From Methylococcaceae bacterium (GTDB lineage: Bacteria; Pseudomonadota; Gammaproteobacteria; Methylococcales; Methylomonadaceae), in NCBI GenBank assembly GCA_013138855.1, contig WTBX01000041.1, positions 1-10,775 on the forward strand: a stretch of DNA of 10,775 bases, given 5' to 3'. Position numbers and translations under genes: made by a program. Position 1 is the first letter of the stretch; every line of letters begins with the position of its first letter. Shown piece by piece: positions 1 to 7,413 of this stretch. Below the pieces are notes generated by a model. The model had not been told where the DNA came from and made no database searches. It worked only from the letters and a program-made list of their open reading frames with translations.

Positions 1-1296
1 GCTGCCAATGATATTAACGCCATTGATATGGTTGTGGTCAATTTATACCCTTTTCAGCAAACCGTTGCCAACCCTGATTGCGACTTAGCCACAGCGATTG
101 AAAATATTGATATAGGCGGGCCTACCATGATTCGTGCCGCCGCTAAAAATCATAATGATGTTGCGGTCATCGTTAACCCTGATGATTATCAAAGCGTTAT
201 TGATGAATTAAATAGCAATGAAGGCGCGTTGAGTCACGAAACACGCTTTAACTTAGCCCTAAAAAGTTTCGAGCATACCGCCAGCTACGATACCGCGATT
301 GCAACGTATTTAGGAAACACAAAGGGCGAACAATTTCCGCCGACGTTAAACCTGCAATTTGAGCATTTACAAACCATGCGTTATGGTGAAAACCCGCATC
401 AAAAGGCGGCTTTTTATCAAGAGCATAACGCGCCTGCTGGCACTATTAGTTCAGCGCGACAGCTACAAGGAAAAGCACTGTCTTACAATAATATTGCCGA
501 TGCAGATGCCGCCTTAGAATGTGTTAAATCCTTTGTTGAAAAACCAACTTGCGTGATTGTTAAACATGCAAATCCTTGTGGCGTTGCCCAAGCAGACGAT
601 ATTTTTACTGCTTATGATTTAGCCCATGCAACTGACCCGACTTCGGCATTTGGCGGCATTATCGCCTTCAATCAAGAGTTAGATGAAAAAACCGCCAGCG
701 AAATTATTAAACGACAGTTTGTTGAAGTAATTATCGCGCCTAGCATTAGTGAAGCCGCACAAAACGCATTAGTCGCCAAGAAAAATGTCCGTGTTTTAGT
801 AACAGGTGAATGGGATAAAGAACCCCAAGCTTCATTGGATTTTAAACGTGTTGCAGGCGGTTTGTTAGTACAAGATAAAGATTTAGGTCAAATTGGCGCA
901 GAAGATGTCAAAGTCGTTAGTAAGCGTGTTCCAAGTGAAGATGAGCTTGCTGATTTATTATTTGCGTGGAAAGTCGGTAAATTTGTTAAATCCAATGCGA
1001 TTGTCTATTGTAAAAACGCTCAAACCATTGGCGTAGGTGCAGGACAAATGAGCCGTGTTTATTCGGCAAAAATTGCAGGCATAAAAGCTGCGGATGAAGG
1101 CTTAGTTGTTGCAGGTTCCGCAATGGCATCGGATGCTTTTTTTCCTTTCAGAGATGGCATAGATGCCGCCGCAGAAGCGGGAATTACCTCAATTATTCAA
1201 CCAGGTGGTTCAATGCGTGATGGCGAAGTTATTGAAGCAGCGGATGAACATAATATCGCAATGGTCTTTACTGGAATGCGTCATTTTAGACATTAG
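1..1296 (+). CDS. purH: Bifunctional AICAR formyltransferase / IMP cyclohydrolase PurH, 5'-truncated by the window edge
   Basis: PurH catalyses the last two steps of de novo purine synthesis in the cytoplasm: formylation of AICAR using 10-formyl-THF, then ring closure of FAICAR to IMP. The reading frame is open from base 1, giving 431 residues. E. coli PurH is about 529 residues, so roughly the first 97, most of the N-terminal MGS-like cyclohydrolase domain, lie outside. The ATG at base 28 is therefore an internal Met (VVVNLYPF motif), not the start. Visible family motifs, numbered from that Met, are NIDIGGPTMIRAAAKNH near 26-42, the substrate-binding MRYGENPHQ at 117-125, and the transferase Lys-His pair in VKHANPCG at 179-180. 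Further on are DPTSAFGG, KSNAIVY, SDAFFPFRDGID, IQPGGS and the terminal MRHFRH. No frameshift or missing key residue is seen. The gene converges on tadC with 59 bases between the stop codons. Identification is very secure. Confidence 0.97.
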   Translation, partial: AANDINAIDMVVVNLYPFQQTVANPDCDLATAIENIDIGGPTMIRAAAKNHNDVAVIVNPDDYQSVIDELNSNEGALSHETRFNLALKSFEHTASYDTAIATYLGNTKGEQFPPTLNLQFEHLQTMRYGENPHQKAAFYQEHNAPAGTISSARQLQGKALSYNNIADADAALECVKSFVEKPTCVIVKHANPCGVAQADDIFTAYDLAHATDPTSAFGGIIAFNQELDEKTASEIIKRQFVEVIIAPSISEAAQNALVAKKNVRVLVTGEWDKEPQASLDFKRVAGGLLVQDKDLGQIGAEDVKVVSKRVPSEDELADLLFAWKVGKFVKSNAIVYCKNAQTIGVGAGQMSRVYSAKIAGIKAADEGLVVAGSAMASDAFFPFRDGIDAAAEAGITSIIQPGGSMRDGEVIEAADEHNIAMVFTGMRHFRH

Positions 1297-1310
1297 ACTT
1301 TGTTCGTTTG

Positions 1311-1343
1311 ATGACTGCCAGTCCTTCAAGGACTGGCAGTCAT
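1311..1343. terminator. Perfect palindrome between convergent purH and tadC; possible bidirectional terminator or dispersed repeat
   Basis: The arms atgactgccagtcctt (1311-1326) and aaggactggcagtcat (1328-1343) are exact reverse complements separated by one base. The transcript of either strand would form a stem of about 14-15 bp with a 3-5 base loop. It begins 15 bases after the purH stop and ends 12 bases before the tadC stop, the expected place for a shared terminator. Neither side carries a run of T residues, so it is not a canonical intrinsic terminator. It could instead be a copy of a REP-like palindromic repeat used as a transcription block. Confidence 0.6.
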
Positions 1344-1355
1344 GATATTCATTTA

Positions 1356-2309
1356 CTAACCTAAATTTTTGTAAATTGAAATCATCGCTGGCCCTAAAAT
1401 GACAATAAAAATACCAGGAAAGAAACAAAATGCGAGAGGAAACAACATGGTAATCGCTAATTTTGCCGCTTCTTCTTCTGCTCGCTGCATACGCTTATCT
1501 CTCAACTCGTCCGCATAAACTCGTAAGGTTGCAGCAATACTGGTTCCGAAACGCAAACTTTGAGAAATTGCTGAAACCAGTCCTCTAATTTCTTCTACAC
1601 CGGTTCTTTGAACCAAGTTTTTTAAGGCTCTCTCTCGGTCTACTCCTGCTCTAAGCTCCGCATTAACTAAGCCAAGTTCATGCCCCATCACCTCATTACT
1701 TAAACCTGTATCTTTGGCAATTCTCTGCAACCCCATTTCTAAGCCTAAGCCCGCTTCTGTACAAACAATCAACTGATCCACTGCATCAGGAAAAGAATTT
1801 CTAATGAGTTTTTGTCTGGCGGCAACTTTTTTATCCAGAAGAAAACTAGGTCCAATGAAACCTGCGGCACTCGCTGCACTAACAACCATTAACAGTACTG
1901 CTTTTTTTATGTCAGGATATAAGGTGGAACAGATTAAAAATGAGCCTATTGATAAGAATAGAATTAAAATAATTCTAATCCCATAATAATGGGCTAAGCT
2001 ATTTTTAGTATGCAAGCCTGCGTAAAGTAAGCGTTGACGAGTATAAGAAAGCTCTTCACCGGGTCGGTCACGAATAACAAAATAATTCCCCAATGTTTCT
2101 GCTGAACTTCTAAATCCAGTCCCTTCTTTTTGTTCTGTACCTGTGACCGAATGTAAGCGTTTCCAAATCGGGTTATAGATTCCAAAAATTAAAAAGGCTG
2201 CCGCGATAACCACTGCGAATACCGCTAAGGCTATCAATAGGATAACTATCCAGCGACCTGTTTCTTCATCACCCGTGATGTTTAAAAAGAATTGAATAAT
2301 ATAATCCAT
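1356..2309 (-). CDS. tadC: Tad pilus inner-membrane platform protein TadC (type II secretion F family)
   Basis: TadC pairs with TadB to form the inner-membrane platform on which the TadA ATPase drives assembly of Flp pili. The 317-residue protein has the expected layout: an N-terminal membrane segment (about 20-44), a cytoplasmic stretch, a TM pair (about 111-131 and 136-156), then a T2SF domain (about 171-300). That domain contains NSFPDAVDQLIVCTEAGLGLE, then RAEEEAAKLAITMLFPLAFCFFP running into the last TM. This C-terminal signature is typical of TadC rather than TadB. The ATG at 2309 follows an AGGTGA ribosome site (plus-strand 2314-2319) that overlaps the tadB stop, leaving only 8 bases between the genes, which suggests coupled translation. 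It is the last gene of the block: no tadD or later tad gene follows before convergent purH. Length and motifs are intact. Confidence 0.93.
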   Translation of the reverse strand: MDYIIQFFLNITGDEETGRWIVILLIALAVFAVVIAAAFLIFGIYNPIWKRLHSVTGTEQKEGTGFRSSAETLGNYFVIRDRPGEELSYTRQRLLYAGLHTKNSLAHYYGIRIILILFLSIGSFLICSTLYPDIKKAVLLMVVSAASAAGFIGPSFLLDKKVAARQKLIRNSFPDAVDQLIVCTEAGLGLEMGLQRIAKDTGLSNEVMGHELGLVNAELRAGVDRERALKNLVQRTGVEEIRGLVSAISQSLRFGTSIAATLRVYADELRDKRMQRAEEEAAKLAITMLFPLAFCFFPGIFIVILGPAMISIYKNLG

Positions 2310-2317
2310 GCTCTCAC

Positions 2318-3292
2318 CTAAATATCAAGATTTATCAGTTTACGTACCCAAAAAGCCCCAATGACTTGTAAAATCAGCCCGACAATTAGTATTTCATTTC
2401 CCATCTCAGTCGTAAATAAAGGTTTTATATAATTAGGTGATTTAAGTGCGATGGCGAGAAAAACCACAAAGGGTAATAATGACAAAACCCAGGCAGAGGC
2501 ACGATTTTCTGCGGTAATAGTTTTGACTCGGCGTTGAAAACGAAAGCGTTTACGTAAAATATCACTAATTTTTTCCAGTAATTCTGCTAAATTACCCCCT
2601 GTTTCCCTTTGAATGTTAATCGCGGTAGTCGCAGCAATTAAATTGGTGCTAGGTACTCGTAAAATTAGATAGTTAAAAGCTTGTCTAACATCGCGCCCGT
2701 AATTAATTTCTTCAAAAGTAATGCCAAATTCATGGGCAATGGGGTCTTGCATTTCTTCTGAAATATAGTGCATAGCTTCATTAAAGGGATAACCCGCCCG
2801 CAACGCGCGTGTCATCATATCTAAGGCTTCAGGTAATTGCTCTTCAAATGCCATCATTCTGGCTTCACGATCGCGTTTTATTTTAATTAGCGGTAACCAT
2901 CCTAAAATGACAATAGCAGCAATAGTTATATACAAATTAGTCGTTATAAACCATGTGACAATGCCACCAAGAATTGCCGCTATTATCATGACCAAGACTA
3001 GTCTATACGCAGGGTAGGTTTTACCTGCCTGCTCTAATAAAACCTCCAGATTTTCCGCGCCTGGTAGAGATTCGAGCCAGAGTTCCATGGGAGAAAGCTG
3101 ATGCAAATATTTTTGTCTAACTAAAGACTGCTCTTTAATTCCATTACCATCATTGACTTTAAGTAATCTTTTTTTAATTTGCCGACTTTCTTTGGATTTA
3201 GTCCCAAAAGTAGGCACTAGAATAATTTGCGACAACATAAAAATACAGCCAAAAACCAGCAATAAAAACGTAATAAGTGTGGATTGATCCAT
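2318..3292 (-). CDS. tadB: Tad pilus inner-membrane platform protein TadB (type II secretion F family)
   Basis: TadB is the second, paralogous platform protein of the Tad/Flp secretion machine and is expected to contact TadA and TadC in the inner membrane. The 324-residue product begins with a TM segment (about 5-27), followed by a basic cytoplasmic region. A TM pair follows (about 97-117 and 119-137), then a T2SF domain (about 150-275) and two C-terminal TM segments (about 266-284 and 300-318). Characteristic TadB motifs are FEEQLPEALDMMTRALRAGY near 149-168 and RETGGNLAELLEKISD near 229-244. An AGGAG ribosome site (plus-strand 3302-3306) lies inside the end of tadA, 9 bases before the ATG at 3292, and the intergenic gap is 4 bases. 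These features make one transcript with tadA and tadC very likely. Nothing is missing or broken. Confidence 0.94.
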   Translation of the reverse strand: MDQSTLITFLLLVFGCIFMLSQIILVPTFGTKSKESRQIKKRLLKVNDGNGIKEQSLVRQKYLHQLSPMELWLESLPGAENLEVLLEQAGKTYPAYRLVLVMIIAAILGGIVTWFITTNLYITIAAIVILGWLPLIKIKRDREARMMAFEEQLPEALDMMTRALRAGYPFNEAMHYISEEMQDPIAHEFGITFEEINYGRDVRQAFNYLILRVPSTNLIAATTAINIQRETGGNLAELLEKISDILRKRFRFQRRVKTITAENRASAWVLSLLPFVVFLAIALKSPNYIKPLFTTEMGNEILIVGLILQVIGAFWVRKLINLDI

Positions 3293-3296
3293 AACC

Positions 3297-4709
3297 TTAT
3301 TCTCCTAATGAGTCTTGATTGGTATAAGCACTAATATTGGACGAAAGTCCTCTTTGTTTGATTTTGTCATTAAAGCGTGGAACAATTCCTGTCGGGACAT
3401 GTTTACCTATAACGTTGCCATGTTCATCAAGCCCTTTACGTTCATATTTAAAAATTTCAGACATGGTAATCACATCACCTTCCATGCTATTAATTTCCGC
3501 GATACTGGTTACACGTCGTCTACCATCTTCTAAACGCTCTAATTGAATAACAACATTAATGGCTGAGGCAATTTGAGTACGTATGGTTTTGATAGGCAAC
3601 TCAAAACCTGCCATAGTCACCATATTTTCTACTCTGGCTAAGGCATCGCGTGGCGTATTAGCATGGATAGTTGTTAAAGAGCCATCATGCCCCGTGTTCA
3701 TTGCCTGTAACATATCAAAGGCTTCTTCACCACGAACCTCACCAATAACAATTCGGTCAGGACGCATTCTTAAAGCATTACGTACTAATTCACGCTGATT
3801 GACCTCACCTTTGCCTTCTATATTAGAGGGTCGAGTTTCCAGTCGTACTAGATGATCCATTTGTAGTTGTAATTCAGCAGAATCTTCGATAGTGACGATA
3901 CGCTCGGTTTCAGGAATATTATTAGATAGCGCATTTAACATGGTCGTTTTACCTGAGCCTGTTCCGCCTGAAATTAAGATATTTAGCCTTGCTTTAACAA
4001 TATTAGCAAACACCTCAGCCATTGCTTGACTGATACTGCCAATTTCAACTAAATCCTCCATTTTCATTTTATCTTTAGTAAAACGACGAATTGATAAAGA
4101 AGGGCCGTCTATTGCTAAGGGTGGAATGATGGCGTTCACGCGAGAGCCATCTTTTAAACGCGCATCGACTAAAGGCGAGGATTCATCTATGCGTCTACCG
4201 ACCGAAGTGACGATACGATCAATCACTTTTAATAAATGCTCATCATCTTTAAAAGTAATAGGCGTTTTTTCTAGCTTACCATAGCGTTCTATATAAACTG
4301 ATTTACTCCCATTAACCAGAATATCTGCAATACTGGGTTCATAAAGCAAATGCTCTAAAGGCCCTAAGCCTAGAACATCATTAATGACCTCATTAACGAT
4401 TAATTGTCGATTTTTAGTGCTAATAGGTAAAGATTCTTCATCAATTAAACTGCGTATTACATCACTGATTTGCTTACGCGCATCTTTGTGATTCATTTTT
4501 ACAATTAAAGAAAGGTCTAAAATATCTAGTAATTTTCCATGAATCTGTTCCTTAATTTCCAAGTCTTTATTGGATAAAATATCGAACTCTAGTGGTGCAT
4601 GAACATTTTTTTGTGGTGCTTCTGTTTCATGTTTTTTGCTAATTTCAGTTTTGATAACATCATGACTTTGACCTTTAGAAAACTCTTGAATACGACTTTT
4701 AAGACTCAT
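3297..4709 (-). CDS. tadA: Tad pilus assembly/secretion ATPase TadA (CpaF family)
   Basis: TadA (CpaF) is the hexameric cytoplasmic ATPase that powers Flp pilus extension, and in some Tad systems retraction, through TadB and TadC. The 470-residue protein is a normal length for the family. After a variable N-terminus (about 1-50) come the helical N-domain (LGLGPLEHLL near 113-122, VNGSKSVYIE near 132-141) and SLSIRRF near 204-210. The RecA-like core follows: Walker A GGTGSGKTT (248-256), Asp box IVTIEDSAEL (271-280), Walker B-like DRIVIGEVRGEEA (318-330) and His box SLTTIHAN (344-351). All key catalytic residues are present. The ATG at 4709 has a strong GGAGG ribosome site five bases upstream. 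The 604-base gap before it suggests tadABC has its own promoter separate from tadZ. The two small separate T2SF partners argue for CpaF/TadA rather than GspE or PilB. Confidence 0.95.
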   Translation of the reverse strand: MSLKSRIQEFSKGQSHDVIKTEISKKHETEAPQKNVHAPLEFDILSNKDLEIKEQIHGKLLDILDLSLIVKMNHKDARKQISDVIRSLIDEESLPISTKNRQLIVNEVINDVLGLGPLEHLLYEPSIADILVNGSKSVYIERYGKLEKTPITFKDDEHLLKVIDRIVTSVGRRIDESSPLVDARLKDGSRVNAIIPPLAIDGPSLSIRRFTKDKMKMEDLVEIGSISQAMAEVFANIVKARLNILISGGTGSGKTTMLNALSNNIPETERIVTIEDSAELQLQMDHLVRLETRPSNIEGKGEVNQRELVRNALRMRPDRIVIGEVRGEEAFDMLQAMNTGHDGSLTTIHANTPRDALARVENMVTMAGFELPIKTIRTQIASAINVVIQLERLEDGRRRVTSIAEINSMEGDVITMSEIFKYERKGLDEHGNVIGKHVPTGIVPRFNDKIKQRGLSSNISAYTNQDSLGE

Positions 4710-5313
4710 GTTTTTCCTCCATTTACAAGAGAGACTATATTATTTTGATTTTTATTAATCTTAACTAATATGATGCAAAAGCTTATAGGACACGCGAGTA
4801 ATTTAGTTGAGACCATGAAAGTGTTCATAATTTAAAATGAAAAAGTATTAACCTATATCATTTGAAACCGTGACTTTTGATTGGATACTTATATTTCACC
4901 GCCCTCACTCACACTTCTTTAAGTATCTTTTATTTTTTAAGGAGACTCGCTAATAATATTAACGAATTTAAACCTTAGCTTGAGGAACTGCTTACTATTA
5001 AAATTTGTTGGCGTAAAAATATTCTTTCGCACCTCTGCGTAACATTAACCATATTAAGCTCTTATGACTTAATTTCTTAAGGTGAAAATGAATTTAACTA
5101 CAGAATTCAGTCTACTCTTCAATGACAAGAAACGAAAGCGAGAATACAAATAGAGGATGGTATTTCTTCTTAACCACTAAAAAATAAGACAGAAAAACTG
5201 AGGGGATTTTGTAAGCTATTAGGTTTAGAACTTTATTTTCCTCGCTTTACGTCAATAACAATATTTTTGCGATTAAAAATAAAGGGGAGATATCATGAAA
5301 ACAATACCGCTGT
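4710..5313. other. 604-base gap between tadZ and tadA with no convincing gene
   Basis: This AT-rich stretch interrupts an otherwise compact minus-strand tad block. Both strands carry frequent stops and no Flp pilin-like small protein is encoded. Only tiny open frames occur, for example 5088-5153 (21 residues behind an AAGGTG) and 5295-5321 (8 residues behind AAAGGGGAG), and neither is credible as a gene. Read on the minus strand, ACGCAGAGGTGCGAAAG (plus-strand 5024-5040) and TTAGTGGTTAAG (near 5172-5183) resemble the short GC-punctuated repeats often found in the noncoding DNA of filamentous bacteria. This raises the possibility of an eroded insertion. No clear rho-independent terminator follows tadZ; only a weak 6-bp AT hairpin is seen at 5263-5280. 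Confidence 0.6.
4714..4775 (-). promoter_or_regulatory. Ribosome binding site and tentative promoter region for tadABC
   Basis: Read on the minus strand, GGAGG followed by AAAAAC directly precedes the tadA ATG and is the strongest Shine-Dalgarno sequence of the tad block. About 25 bases further upstream is TATAGT (plus-strand 4734-4739), a 5/6 match to a sigma-70 -10 box in very AT-rich DNA. No good -35 box lies at 16-18 bases. The ribosome site is well supported; the promoter is only plausible. Confidence 0.35.
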
Positions 5314-6510
5314 TTATTTAGAGTTGCGACTTCCAAATAAAGACTTAAAAAAACCTCGTTTTTTAAAATCATCGCTAACATTAACACCTAAGCGCATCGC
5401 TAACTCTATTAAAGAATGGGTGATTTCCGCATGGCGAGCATACTCAAATAAAGGCTTTCCTAAATTAGTCGCGGCGGCAACGCGTTCATAATCATTCGGA
5501 ATCGCAGTGACATTTGATATTTCTAATGTGGACTCTATATTTTTAAGGTCTAAACCACTGTTTTCATTATAGCGATTAACAACCACGAGAATATCTTGCT
5601 CATTAACATTAAATTCAGCTTTTAAAATTTTGATTAAGCGTTTTGCATCACGCATATTCGCTAAATTTTGCTGAACAATAATGAGAATTTGCTCAGACTT
5701 GTCTAAAATACTGGCTGAAACGGGGTCGATTAAACGCGGCAGGTCGATAAAAACCCGATCATAATTATTTAATGTCAGCATTAAGAGCTTATTTAAGCTC
5801 TCTACAGAAATTTCTCCTGGCAAGACAATATGCTCATCTAACATAGAAAGTAGGCGTAGTTCACTAATATGTTTAGACATATAACCATCAATAGCGGCAA
5901 AATCTAGCTGATTAACATCGTCTAATGCCTCAACAATCGTATGCGCAGGTCTTAAGTCCAACAATAATGATTGCGTACCAAACTGCAAATCCATATCAAT
6001 TAATAAGACATTTGCATCAGAAGTAACCGCTGCGACATGTGCCAAATTACACGCAATAACACTTCCACCTGAGCCACCTTTAGCATTAATAACCGTCGTT
6101 AAAATACCTGGCGTACCATCACCTATATATTGACAATCAGACACTAGCTTAACGAGAGCTCTTTGTAATTCGCTATCATCAACAGGCTCTACAAAAAAAT
6201 CTCGCGCTCCCGCCTGCATAGCAAGTCTCATCAACTTAGGATCGTTGATTGACGTGATTACCAGTAAAGCGGGCCTAATGCTTTTTGGTAACGAAGACAG
6301 ATAATCTAAGGTAGGAACATTGGCAGATTCTAATAAAAAAATGAGAATATCGGGAGAATTAGCTTGAGATAAAGTAATTGCACTACTATTTTCATCAATC
6401 AAGCGCACGCTTACTTCATTATCAACTAGCGAAGAGATTATGGAGCTTTGGTGATCTAATGCTGTAATATCACTTCCAATAATTTGGATTGAAACAGAAT
6501 CCTTGAGCAT
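5314..6510 (-). CDS. tadZ: Tad pilus localisation protein TadZ/CpaE (degenerate receiver plus ParA/MinD-like ATPase fold)
   Basis: TadZ/CpaE proteins sit at the cell pole or membrane and recruit the Tad machine. From the ATG at 6510 the protein has 398 residues. Residues about 5-125 form a receiver-like domain, with AGARDFFVEPVDDSEL near 100-114 matching the receiver C-terminal signature. The phospho-acceptor position reads as Leu/Glu (PDILIFLLES, 53-62) and the conserved Lys is Glu, so it is an atypical receiver. Residues about 135-375 form a ParA/MinD fold: P-loop KGGSGGS (144-150), switch LLIDMDLQFG (169-178) and Walker B VFIDLP (253-258). The signature lysine K144 is kept, but the usual second P-loop lysine is Gly149. 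The C-terminus (KKRGFFKSLFGS) is basic and aromatic and could be a membrane anchor. No clear ribosome site precedes ATG 6510 or the in-frame GTG at 6558. ATG is preferred because the alternative adds 16 AT-codon residues unlike the domain start. Confidence 0.88.
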   Translation of the reverse strand: MLKDSVSIQIIGSDITALDHQSSIISSLVDNEVSVRLIDENSSAITLSQANSPDILIFLLESANVPTLDYLSSLPKSIRPALLVITSINDPKLMRLAMQAGARDFFVEPVDDSELQRALVKLVSDCQYIGDGTPGILTTVINAKGGSGGSVIACNLAHVAAVTSDANVLLIDMDLQFGTQSLLLDLRPAHTIVEALDDVNQLDFAAIDGYMSKHISELRLLSMLDEHIVLPGEISVESLNKLLMLTLNNYDRVFIDLPRLIDPVSASILDKSEQILIIVQQNLANMRDAKRLIKILKAEFNVNEQDILVVVNRYNENSGLDLKNIESTLEISNVTAIPNDYERVAAATNLGKPLFEYARHAEITHSLIELAMRLGVNVSDDFKKRGFFKSLFGSRNSK

Positions 6511-6825
6511 TGTTATATTTAAATTATTTACAAAAAAATTAAGTGAATAAAGTAACACAGATTAAGATAATTCGCTCATCTTATCATCAACCTATCAGAG
6601 CATTAAAATAATTAGTTTTTAAAAAATAGAGAGGGGATAAGCACTGATATTTTTCATTATTTATTAAGTCTATAGTTAAAAATTATTAGTAACTACTTAA
6701 TTGCCGCCTGAAATTGATATAATTACCTTTTGAACTGTCCTTCCATTGTCGCTAATTATTCAGCACTCATTTAACAACACTTGTCTATAACAAGTTTTGC
6801 CCTTTTATATTTCACGGAGTCTGTC
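6511..6825. promoter_or_regulatory. Divergent intergenic region between tadZ and the DUF1318 lipoprotein gene
   Basis: This AT-rich spacer of 315 bases must carry promoters firing in both directions, because tadZ and the lipoprotein gene point away from each other. The rightward promoter at 6715-6723 is clear. For tadZ no -10/-35 pair near consensus is obvious. AT-only tracts such as tagtttttaaaaaata (6614-6629) could act as UP-like or bending elements. A 6-bp inverted repeat acttgt-ctata-acaagt (6779-6795) lies in the lipoprotein leader and is too short to interpret. No small gene or RNA is recognised. Confidence 0.5.
6715..6723 (+). promoter_or_regulatory. Extended -10 promoter for the lipoprotein-rlmD operon
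   Basis: The sequence TGATATAAT contains a perfect TATAAT (6718-6723) preceded by TGn, the extended -10 element of sigma-70 promoters. Such promoters need little or no -35 match, and the region 16-18 bases upstream (near 6694-6701) is indeed poor. Transcription would start near 6730, giving a leader of about 95 bases to the ATG at 6826. It is correctly placed and oriented for the four plus-strand genes that follow. Confidence 0.6.
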
Positions 6826-7413
6826 ATGAAAAAAGTACCTTTGCTCAGCCTGTTATTATTAACCGCTTGTGTAACTATTAATATTTATTTTCCTGCTGCC
6901 GCCGCTGAAAAGGCTGCGGATACCATTATTAAAGGGATACAGGAAACCATCCCTGCAAAACAAGAAGAGCCTGAAGCGCGTTTACCCGTGTGGCAATTGA
7001 GCGTTTATCAATGGGTAGACGGTGCATTGAATATCATCATTGCTCCCGCTCATGCGGCTGAAGCCAATTTATCCATAGATAGTCCAGAAATCAGACGCTT
7101 ACAAGCCGCGATGAAAACGCGCTTTAACGCTTTAAAAGGTTTTTACAGTAAAGGCTTTGTCGGAATCAAAAAAGATGGCTTAATTACCGTAAAAGATGCC
7201 GCTGCCGTGCCTTTAAAAGAGCGTAATAAAGTAAAAAAATTAGTCTCAGCGGAAAATAGTGACCGCGAAAGCTTATATAAAGCAATTGCGAATGCCAACG
7301 GACACCCCGATTGGTACGGACAAATTAAATCAACCTTTGCCACTCGCTGGGTCAGCAATGCACAAGCGGGCTGGTGGTATCAAACCTCTAATGGAAGCTG
7401 GAAGAAAAAATAA
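6826..7413 (+). CDS. DUF1318 (YdbL-like) lipoprotein
   Basis: Predicted 195-residue envelope lipoprotein. The start is ATG 6826, which has an ACGGAG ribosome site at 6814-6819 and begins directly with a lipoprotein signal (MKKVPLLSLLLLTAC). An upstream in-frame start at 6781 lacks both. The lipobox LTAC places the lipidated Cys at residue 15. After a low-complexity linker (PAAAAEKAAD and a Glu/Pro-rich stretch), the C-terminal part from about residue 80 matches the YdbL/DUF1318 pattern. That pattern includes SPEIRRLQAAMKTRF, KERNKVKKLVSAENSDRESLY, an ANANGHPDWYGQI segment, and a terminal aromatic GWWYQTSNGSWKKK. In E. coli, ydbL sits with ynbE and the AsmA-like ydbH; no such partner is seen here. 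It abuts rlmD with no spacer. The molecular role in this organism cannot be told from sequence. Confidence 0.85.
   Translation: MKKVPLLSLLLLTACVTINIYFPAAAAEKAADTIIKGIQETIPAKQEEPEARLPVWQLSVYQWVDGALNIIIAPAHAAEANLSIDSPEIRRLQAAMKTRFNALKGFYSKGFVGIKKDGLITVKDAAAVPLKERNKVKKLVSAENSDRESLYKAIANANGHPDWYGQIKSTFATRWVSNAQAGWWYQTSNGSWKKK

Noticed and set aside
1163..1428. Short open frames on both strands over the purH end and the palindrome
   Set aside because: They share a DCQSxKDWQS string on both strands only because the palindrome reads the same in either direction; they are shadows.
3315..3798. Several 60-75 codon plus-strand frames inside tadA
   Set aside because: Antisense shadows of a well-supported gene, with no domain or ribosome-site support.
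1356..4709. Type II secretion or type IV pilus (GspE/GspF, PilB/PilC) assignment
   Set aside because: The ATPase is CpaF-like and the platform is split into two small T2SF proteins next to TadZ, which is the Tad arrangement.
5088..5153. 21-codon open frame behind AAGGTG in the tadZ-tadA gap
   Set aside because: Too short, with no recognisable signal or membrane segment and a composition like the surrounding AT-rich DNA. A Flp pilin would be longer and carry a hydrophobic helix.
5281..5321. AAAGGGGAG followed by an 8-codon frame starting at 5295
   Set aside because: The ribosome-site match is good but the peptide is only eight residues and overlaps the 3' end of tadZ on the other strand; probably chance.
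6508..6558. Longer TadZ beginning at GTG 6558
   Set aside because: It adds 16 residues of AT-driven composition before the natural start of the receiver-like domain, and has no ribosome site. ATG 6510 fits the family better, although it too lacks a clear site.
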